This document shows, piece by piece, positions 15,955 through 21,098 of a stretch of DNA of 21,098 bases. Under the pieces are notes generated by a model. That model was not told the DNA's origin. It was given only the letters and a program-made list of their open reading frames with translations, and made no database searches. Positions within the stretch are counted from its first letter, which is position 1; each line of letters starts with the position of its first letter. The stretch lies in contig BOKF01000078.1 of NCBI GenBank assembly GCA_016860845.1, forward strand, positions 1 to 21,098. The letters run 5' to 3'. The DNA comes from Chloroflexota bacterium (lineage in GTDB: Bacteria > Chloroflexota > Anaerolineae > 4572-78 > J111). The position numbers were made by a program, and so were the translations under genes.

Positions 15955-16546
15955 TAAGAACATCCAGGTCGTTAAAATAATGTTGCAGCCCATCCGGCAA
16001 TTTGCCCGGTTGCGCCAGGTAGGATGCCACAAAAGATTGATACCGCTGCGGCGAGTCGAAATGATCCTGCACAAATTGCTTGTCTACCAGCGTGCCGGAA
16101 CGTTGGCCGATCCATTCCAGGTAGTTGGAATAAGGCCAGGCTTCCGGCGAAGAAATTAAGCCATGACGGACGGGATTGAGATGGATATAACGACACAGGT
16201 GCAACAAGTAAGCATCGGCCTCAACAGCGACAGCTTTATAAGGTCCCTCAAACAAAGTGCCGGTACGCTCGTAGGCATTATTGAATGCCTGGGAATAACT
16301 GCCGAACACTCGCCCCGGTACTTTCCCGGCGGATGTGTCGCCATCCTGCCGCAAGAGCCAATGATAGTGGTTGGGCAATAAGCAGTAGGCAATGACCGTG
16401 ACCTGACTCTCAGTGATTACTTTCTTCAGCAGGCGCAGCAAGTAGAGGTAATTCTTTTCCTCCCGAAAAATGGATTGGCGGCCCGCCCCGCGATTGTAAA
16501 CGTGGTAGTAACTGCCCTGGTGGAATTGAACTTGACGTTTTGGCAT
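15938..16546 (-). CDS. REP-associated tyrosine transposase (RAYT, Y1_Tnp family)
   Basis: 202 residues; AGGAGA lies 5 bases before the ATG. The signature Y1 transposase parts are present: SYYHVYNRG (12-20), the HUH motif in LLPNHYHWLL (His60, His62), SYSQAFNNAYERTGTLFEGPYK with the likely catalytic Tyr84, and RYIHLNPVRHG (119-129). RAYTs are single-domain enzymes that cleave single-stranded hairpins next to REP palindromes. The gene is bracketed by two such palindromes (copy B at its end, copy C before its start), the classical RAYT/REP arrangement, and further copies lie up to about 4 kb away. It looks intact and possibly active. It sits inside the hsd operon and probably arrived after the operon formed. 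Confidence 0.93.
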   Translation of the reverse strand: MPKRQVQFHQGSYYHVYNRGAGRQSIFREEKNYLYLLRLLKKVITESQVTVIAYCLLPNHYHWLLRQDGDTSAGKVPGRVFGSYSQAFNNAYERTGTLFEGPYKAVAVEADAYLLHLCRYIHLNPVRHGLISSPEAWPYSNYLEWIGQRSGTLVDKQFVQDHFDSPQRYQSFVASYLAQPGKLPDGLQHYFNDLDVLTIQEA

Positions 16547-16554
16547 GGACTCTC

Positions 16555-16594
16555 CTAACCTTCCCTAACCTTCCCTAACCTTCCCTAACCTTCC
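16555..16594. repeat. Four tandem copies of a 10-bp unit before the RAYT start
   Basis: The unit CTAACCTTCC repeats four times without change and runs straight into palindrome copy C, whose arm starts with the same AACCTTCC. On the coding strand it reads GGAAGGTTAG, purine-rich and close to ribosome-site sequence, just 9 bases upstream of the ATG. It probably arose by slippage on the palindrome's arm. Confidence 0.9.
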
Positions 16595-16621
16595 TGGAAG
16601 CTTAAAGCTTCCAGGAAGGTT
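16587..16621. repeat. REP-like palindrome, copy C (5' side of the RAYT gene)
   Basis: Perfect 17-base arms (AACCTTCCTGGAAGCTT and complement) surround a single A. This is the longest member of the family here. It also provides the stop codon that ends the hsdR start remnant. Confidence 0.9.
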
Positions 16622-16667
16622 ACACTTCGCGGACCATCGCTTCGACGGTGTTAGATTCGGTGAACAT
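16620..16667 (-). pseudogene. Start remnant of an hsdR gene, 15 codons
   Basis: Directly behind hsdS (16 bases after its stop), after an AAGGTGGTAGG leader, the frame reads MFTESNTVEAMVREV and stops in palindrome copy C. The intact HsdR starts MPFTESNTVEAMIRDLL. At DNA level 33 of 36 bases match (16629-16664 versus 14891-14926). This is the original position expected for hsdR in an hsdM-hsdS-hsdR operon, now cut off by the RAYT/palindrome segment. Confidence 0.85.
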
Positions 16668-16683
16668 CCTACCACCTTTCTAC

Positions 16684-17832
16684 TTATTGTAAAGCTGATT
16701 CTCGCAAACAGATAAGAAATTCCTGGCTTTGACCAAGTCGTTTTGTTAAGGCATGAATTGCTGAATCTGTCTCACGAAGCTCTGCTGCTATTTCAATTTG
16801 CCGCTCATAAGGAGGCAACCAAATTGGGAACTCGCGAATGAGAGAACAATTCAAGGCATGTTGGTTAGTACCGTGACTCCAAGCACGAAGAGCCTCATAA
16901 AATGTTTCCATCTGGTAAAAAAGAAACCATGAGTCTAAACCCTCTACTGGAGTCATTGCGGCGAAGTTCTGATTAATACAAGCATCTATTTCAAGTCGGG
17001 CGGATTTTCCCCGAGTCGTTCCTTGCCCAATCATTGCAATTAATGTCGAGCCAGCGGGTATTATGCTTAGCGAACATTCGGATAGCGCCTTTTTTGTGAT
17101 GAACTCATCAGCAGTGTAAATGGATCGTTCATTAACTTTCCCGGTAGGCAACCACGGTATGTCACCTTCCCAATAATCCGAACGATTTCTACGGGGTGTA
17201 GTTCCATTTCGTACCTCTGCAACATCACCAATTTTTACCTGTTTCCCTTCAGGTTGCTCAATGAAATACTTTTTCTGGATTGAACGGAGTACATATTGAC
17301 AAGCTTGAAGTGCCTGGTGATGTGTTTCGATCAAGTCGCTCGAAGCCCACAAAACCTCCGCCATCCGACGTTGCTCCGCCAGCGGCGGCAGGGCGAACTC
17401 GTATTGGGCCAGTTGGGTCCAGTTGGTGCGCGGCGAGAGCGATCCCGCAGACGTGCCGACGGCGTATTCGTAAAATCGCTCGGTCTGGCAGATAAACGGC
17501 AGCAGTTCCGGCAGCAGGCAGTCGTTTTTTGGCTCAAAAACGTAAATGTCGCCGGAGCACACCCCTTCAAAATCAGCCACCGCTACCTTGCGCTGGTAGG
17601 CGCGGCGCTTGCCAAAAAGGGTTTGGCCCGGCTTGAAATAGCTGGTGAAGGTCGTCCCTTCGGCCACCAACCCCCACTGGCGAATCCGCAAATCTTCCGG
17701 CTCAATATGTTCCAGGCCCACGTACCGCTCAATGCCTTTGGCGGCAGGGTCGGCTACGCGGTCGGTGTTCAGTCTGACCACGTCGCCAAATTTGACCCAG
17801 GTCCAGCCAGGTTTGAGGGTGTGGTCACTCAT
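16684..17832 (-). CDS. hsdS: Type I restriction-modification specificity subunit S
   Basis: 382 residues with the normal two-domain layout: target recognition domain 1 (about 1-150), a conserved helical spacer with LPPLAEQRRMAEVLWASSDLIE (about 149-195), domain 2 starting VKIGDVAEVRNGTTPRRN (about 200-340), and a distal helix with LPPYERQIEIAAELRETDSAIHAL. HsdS recognises the bipartite DNA target and holds two M subunits and the R subunits. Its ATG overlaps the hsdM1 stop by 8 bases with a GAGG site, so the two are translationally coupled. The second half is clearly richer in A and T than the first, with the change near 17330 in the spacer, suggesting exchange of the second recognition domain. 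The target sequence cannot be predicted from this. Confidence 0.95.
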   Translation of the reverse strand: MSDHTLKPGWTWVKFGDVVRLNTDRVADPAAKGIERYVGLEHIEPEDLRIRQWGLVAEGTTFTSYFKPGQTLFGKRRAYQRKVAVADFEGVCSGDIYVFEPKNDCLLPELLPFICQTERFYEYAVGTSAGSLSPRTNWTQLAQYEFALPPLAEQRRMAEVLWASSDLIETHHQALQACQYVLRSIQKKYFIEQPEGKQVKIGDVAEVRNGTTPRRNRSDYWEGDIPWLPTGKVNERSIYTADEFITKKALSECSLSIIPAGSTLIAMIGQGTTRGKSARLEIDACINQNFAAMTPVEGLDSWFLFYQMETFYEALRAWSHGTNQHALNCSLIREFPIWLPPYERQIEIAAELRETDSAIHALTKRLGQSQEFLICLRESALQ

Positions 17833-19387
17833 CGCTCACCTCTTCGGCCAAAGACCTTCCAGGAAGCTCCGAGCTTCCTGGAAGGTTGTCTAACATCTCC
17901 ACCAGGGCATCCATCTCCTGCCAAAAGAGGCGGCCCTGCTGCTCCCATTCGGCCCATAGTTCCGGCAGGGGGCGGGCATTACTGCTGCCGTTCTCGTGCT
18001 CCACCCGCTTCACATACAGGGGGATGGACAGGCTGTAGCCCTGCCTGGCTATCTCGGCCTGGGTCGCGGCGCGGGCAAAACCCGGTTCGATAACTTCCAG
18101 GAAGCTCCGAGCTTCCTGGAAGGTCCGATAGGCCGCTTCAATCCGCTGCTGGTGCTCCGGCTTGAGGAAACTCATGGCCCGTTCCCGCGCCACCGCGTTG
18201 ACCGCATCAATAAACAAAATCCGCCCCCGGCGCTCCGGCGGCTTCCGGCTGCGGCAAATCACTACGCAGGCTTCCATCGGCGAGTTGTAAAAGAGGTTCG
18301 GTCCCAGTCCCAGCACGCACTCCACCAGGTCGGCCTCGACCAATCTTTGCCGCATCTCGGCCTCCTCCTTACGGAACAGGACTCCGTGGGGAAAGAGGAT
18401 CGCGCAGCGGCCCGTCTGGGGGTCCATGCTGCGTAAAATGTGCTGGAAAAAGGCGTAGTCGGCCCGGCCCTGGGGCGGCGTGCCCAAAAAGTTGCGGCCC
18501 CAGGGGTCGCTCTGCCAGGCGTCGCGGTGCCACTGCTTGATCGAGTAGGGCGGATTGGCCAGGACCACGTCGAAGGTGCGCAAGCGGTCCAGGTCGGTAA
18601 AGGCCGGGCGTTCCAGGGTATCGCCGCGAGCGATGTCAAAATCCTCGACGCCGTGCAGCACCAGGTTCATCCGGGCAATGGAGGCGGTCATGTGGTTGCG
18701 TTCCTGCCCGTACAGGCGCAGAGTGCGGTGCTCGCTCCCGCCGCGCTTGACCTCGTCCAGGGCGGAGATGAGCATCCCGCCGGTGCCAGCGGTGGGATCG
18801 TAGATACTCTCGCCGGGTTGGGGTTGAAGCAACTGGACCATCAGGTGAACGACGGTGCGGTTGGTGTAAAATTCCTGGGCGGTGTGGCCGCTGTCGTCGG
18901 CAAATTTCTTGATCAGGAACTCGTAGGCGTTGCCCAGCTCATCCTCCGGCACATTGGCCAGGGAGAGGCTGTGGGCCGAAAAATGCTCCAGCAGGTTTTT
19001 GAGAGTGTGGTCGGGCAGACGCTCCTTGTTGGTCCAGGGGGCATCGCCAAAAATGCCGTCGAGCCGGGCGGGATTGGCCGCCTCGATGGCCCGCATTGCA
19101 TTGCGCAGGGTCTGGCCCACGTCACGGGGCACAGTCCGCACGTCGTTCCAATGCGCCCCATCGGGGATGACGAAGCGCTCGTTGGCCATCTCACGGGCAT
19201 AGTCGGCGTCGTCGCTGTCAGCCAGAGCCGCGCCGTATTCCTCGTCCCACACATCCGACAGCCGCTTATAAAAGAGCAGCGGAAAGACGTACTGCTTGTA
19301 GTCGCCGGCATCCACCAGCCCGCGCAAAATGGTCGCCGCGCCCCAGAGGTAGGCTTCGAGTTCGGGCAGGGAGAGACGGTCAGCCAT
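17825..19387 (-). CDS. hsdM: Type I restriction-modification methylase subunit M (intact copy, hsdM1)
   Basis: 520 residues; GGAGG lies 8 bases before the ATG, which overlaps the end of the upstream hsdM2. The N-terminal helical domain has YVFPLLFYKRLSDVWDEEY (33-51). The Rossmann methylase has DPTAGTGG (197-204) for S-adenosylmethionine and NPPY (278-281), the N6-adenine catalytic motif. The C-terminus has YSLSIPLYVKR (451-461), which contacts HsdS. Two short stretches, TFQEARSFLEV (422-432) and NLPGSSELPGR (501-511), are encoded by REP-like palindromes and look like insertions. The usual FYTPR before the S-adenosylmethionine motif reads FYTNR here. The key motifs are intact, so it is probably active in the HsdM2S1 methylase. 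Confidence 0.95.
   Translation of the reverse strand: MADRLSLPELEAYLWGAATILRGLVDAGDYKQYVFPLLFYKRLSDVWDEEYGAALADSDDADYAREMANERFVIPDGAHWNDVRTVPRDVGQTLRNAMRAIEAANPARLDGIFGDAPWTNKERLPDHTLKNLLEHFSAHSLSLANVPEDELGNAYEFLIKKFADDSGHTAQEFYTNRTVVHLMVQLLQPQPGESIYDPTAGTGGMLISALDEVKRGGSEHRTLRLYGQERNHMTASIARMNLVLHGVEDFDIARGDTLERPAFTDLDRLRTFDVVLANPPYSIKQWHRDAWQSDPWGRNFLGTPPQGRADYAFFQHILRSMDPQTGRCAILFPHGVLFRKEEAEMRQRLVEADLVECVLGLGPNLFYNSPMEACVVICRSRKPPERRGRILFIDAVNAVARERAMSFLKPEHQQRIEAAYRTFQEARSFLEVIEPGFARAATQAEIARQGYSLSIPLYVKRVEHENGSSNARPLPELWAEWEQQGRLFWQEMDALVEMLDNLPGSSELPGRSLAEEVSDE
17854..17886. repeat. REP-like palindrome, copy D (inside the 3' end of hsdM1)
   Basis: Arms ACCTTCCAGGAAGCT and AGCTTCCTGGAAGGT surround the loop CCG. 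It is exactly 33 bases, 11 codons, and is translated as part of the HsdM1 tail (around NLPGSSELPGR), 10 codons before the stop. Confidence 0.9.
18093..18124. repeat. REP-like palindrome, copy E (inside hsdM1)
   Basis: It is the same as copy D, with loop CCG, except for one base missing from the left arm. It is read in a different frame from copy D and gives TFQEARSFLEV, between EAAYR and IEPGFARAAT. Typical HsdM proteins run from a DAYR-like helix almost directly into the EPGF-like segment, so this peptide looks added. Confidence 0.9.
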
Positions 19388-20917
19388 CGAGCCAGCCTCC
19401 TTCGGTCATCAATTCCCGCAGCTTATCCTCGGCCTCACGGACCCGCGCCAGCGCCGCCTTGAAATCGGCAATCGCCTGCGGCAGCGGAGGAATGTCCTCG
19501 CCAAGAGGCGGCAAGACATAGCGGGAGATGTTCAGCGTCCAATCCTCGGCCTTGATCTCCTCGACCGACACCACCCGCGCCCGGTCCGGCACATCGGCAA
19601 ACGCCTGCACCCAGCCCAGGATGGTCGCGGCGTGCTCCGGGTCGAGGAAGTTCTGCGCTCGCCCCTTGCGGAACAGCGAGGAGGCATCTACGATGAGGAC
19701 CTGCCCGGCCCGGCGGGGGTCCTTGCGCCGGCGTAGAATCGGGGGTCCTTGCGCCGGCGTAGAATCAAAATGCAGGCAGCCAGACCGGTGCCGTAAAAGA
19801 GGTTGGGAGCCAGGCCGATGACCGCCTCGATCAAATCCTGTTCCAGCAGCTTGCGCCGGATGTCGCCCTCCACCCCGCCCCGAAAGAGTGCCCCTTGCGG
19901 CAGCACCACCGCCATCCGGCCCGTACTCTGGGCCATCGAGCAGACCATGTGCTGCACCCAGGCAAAATCGCCGCTGCTGTCGGAAGGCAGGCCGGCAAAG
20001 GCCCGGCCCCAGGGATCGTTCTCCCAGACTTCGCGGCCCCACTGCTCCAGCGAAAAAGGCGGATTGGCGATGACACAATCGAAGGTGGCCAGACCGCCGC
20101 TGGCCGGGTCGGTAAAGACCGGCTGGCGCAGGGTGTCGCCCCGCTCGACGGCAAAATCCTCGATGCCGTGCAAGAGCAGGTTCATCCGCGCCACCGAGGA
20201 GGTGGTCAGGTTTTTCTCCTGGCCGTACAGCTTGCCAAAGAAGGTGCGCGGGTCGCCGCCGTTAGCGCGCACGTGCTCCACCGCCGCCAGCAGCATTCCG
20301 CCCGTTCCGGCGGCGGGGTCATAGATAGTTTCGCCCTCCTGCGGGTCGAGGATGTCTACCATCAGCCGGACCACGCTGCGCGGCGTGTAGAACTCGCCGG
20401 CCTTGTTGTTGGTGGCGTCGGCAAACTGCTTGATCAGGTATTCGTAAGCGTCGCCGATAATATCGCTGGCAACATTCTTGTTGCCCAGCGTCAGGCTGGA
20501 AAAATGCTCGATCAGGTCTTTGAGCAGAGGGTCAGGCAGGCGCTCCTTGTTGCTCCACTGGGCATCGCCAAAAACGCCGTACAGGTGGGCTTGGTTCGCC
20601 GCCTCGATGCAGTGCATCGCGTTTTGCAGCGCCGTGCCGACGTTGCTCGGCGTCTCGCGCATGTCCTGCCAGTGGCAGTCTTCGGGGATTTGGAAACGGT
20701 GCTCGTCGGCAAAATCCTCGCCGTACAGCTCCACCGTCTCCTGGTACTCCTCATCCCACACATCGCAGATACGCTTGAAGAAGAGCAGCGGCAGGATGTA
20801 GCTTTTCCAGTCGGTGCGATCCACCGGGCTGCCGCGCAGGATATTGGCCGCTTCCCACAGGTGGGATTCGAGTCGTTTCAGGGTAACGGGTTCGGTAAAG
20901 AGAGGTGGTTGGATCAT
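19380..20917 (-). pseudogene. hsdM: Second type I methylase subunit gene (hsdM2), frameshifted by a 26-bp duplication
   Basis: The first frame runs from 20917 to 19688 and reads a normal HsdM: SYILPLLFFKRICDVWDEEY (39-58), FYTPRSVVRLMV, DPAAGTGG (200-207), NPPF (285-288) and LIEAVIGLAPNLFYGTGLAACILILRRRKDP split at the join. A 26-bp tandem duplication then shifts the frame, giving a false tail and stop. The true C-terminus (GQVLIVDASSLFRKGRAQNFL to GGWLDG) continues in another frame to 19380. With one copy removed the gene encodes 503 residues. Its stop overlaps the hsdM1 start by 8 bases. It is clearly different in sequence from HsdM1, so it is not a recent duplication. As it stands the product lacks the C-terminal part that contacts HsdS. 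Confidence 0.9.
19715..19766. repeat. 26-bp perfect tandem duplication in hsdM2
   Basis: Two identical 26-base units (19715-19740 and 19741-19766), each starting GGGGGTCCTT and ending GCGTAGAATC, lie end to end. 26 is not a multiple of 3, so the extra copy shifts the reading frame. With a single copy the sequence reads ILRRRKDPRRAGQVLIVDA, as expected for the family. Confidence 0.95.
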
Positions 20918-21098
20918 TTAATTGAAGGCATCCTCAAAGGTTTGTTTTTTGTATATTGGAGATAAAAAAAAGCGTGATCGTTCGGAGTTTGGTAAGAGAG
21001 GGCAGGAGTAAAAAATTTCCCCTACCCCCCCTTGGTTTTTAGGCGAGGAGCAGACCGAAATCAGCCCCACCCCGCCCCAAGTGGTTGCCCGTCCACGT
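20918..21098 (-). promoter_or_regulatory. Upstream region of the hsd operon
   Basis: This stretch has no gene. On the minus strand it contains a T-rich run, an AT-rich ATATACA word about 40 bases before the hsdM2 ATG, and a GAGG about 15 bases before the ATG. The operon promoter should lie here because hsdM2 is the first gene, but I cannot fix its boxes. The last 80 bases are C-rich without clear structure. Confidence 0.35.

Noticed and set aside
16555..16594. Possible CRISPR array
   Set aside because: The units are 10 bases and directly abutting without spacers. No cas gene is nearby.
18440..19462. Long plus-strand reading frame opposite hsdM1 (340 codons)
   Set aside because: It lies entirely antisense to a certain gene and shows no family features.
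19895..20965. Long plus-strand reading frame opposite hsdM2 (356 codons)
   Set aside because: It mirrors the strong methylase frame, has low-complexity composition (many Gly, Val, Gln, His) and no domain. It is a GC-codon shadow.

Overview
The window looks like a piece of a moderately GC-rich bacterial chromosome, probably from a Chloroflexota-like (Anaerolineae-type) genome. That taxonomic guess rests on style only: many perfect intergenic palindromes, a REP-associated transposase, a NACHT protein with a large membrane domain, and a symporter/DUF4212/LuxR-type two-component module. No rRNA, tRNA or CRISPR array is visible.

Left part (1-5445). A minus-strand pair encodes a DUF4212 small membrane subunit and a VC_2705-type sodium:solute symporter, closed by a good intrinsic terminator. 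Across a roughly 490-base, repeat-bearing intergenic region a plus-strand operon encodes a membrane-bound NarL-type sensor histidine kinase and its LuxR-type response regulator, overlapping by 8 bases. The divergent layout suggests, but does not prove, that the kinase pair controls the transporter.

Middle (5446-8801). After twin hairpins comes a remnant of a mobile element: a large serine recombinase broken by a one-base homopolymer frameshift and by a 143-bp inverted-repeat (MITE-like) insertion flanked by TAA duplications (TTA on the coding strand). Removing the insertion and one target copy and adding one base restores a 565-residue reading frame. Small unrecognised genes precede it, two of which are probably one gene broken by a frameshift.

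Right part (8616-20917), all on the minus strand, is a defence island. In transcription order: hsdM2 (frameshifted by a 26-bp tandem duplication), hsdM1, hsdS, a RAYT transposase flanked by its palindromes, a HEAT-repeat protein, hsdR, a zinc-cluster protein, a NACHT NTPase with a multi-pass membrane domain, and a single-pass membrane peptide. The type I restriction system therefore carries two different methylase genes joined by ATG/TGA overlaps.

The most striking feature is that mobile palindromes have entered coding genes in frame. Two members of the RAYT-linked palindrome family lie inside hsdM1 and a GC-rich repeat lies inside hsdR, each read through as extra peptide. A 15-codon remnant of an hsdR start, with its own ribosome site, still sits directly behind hsdS, so the RAYT/HEAT segment appears to have split an hsdM-hsdS-hsdR operon. 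The NACHT protein has its membrane domain between the NACHT core and the C-terminal FxHxxxxExFA winged-helix motif, and is the best candidate for a poorly described defence protein.
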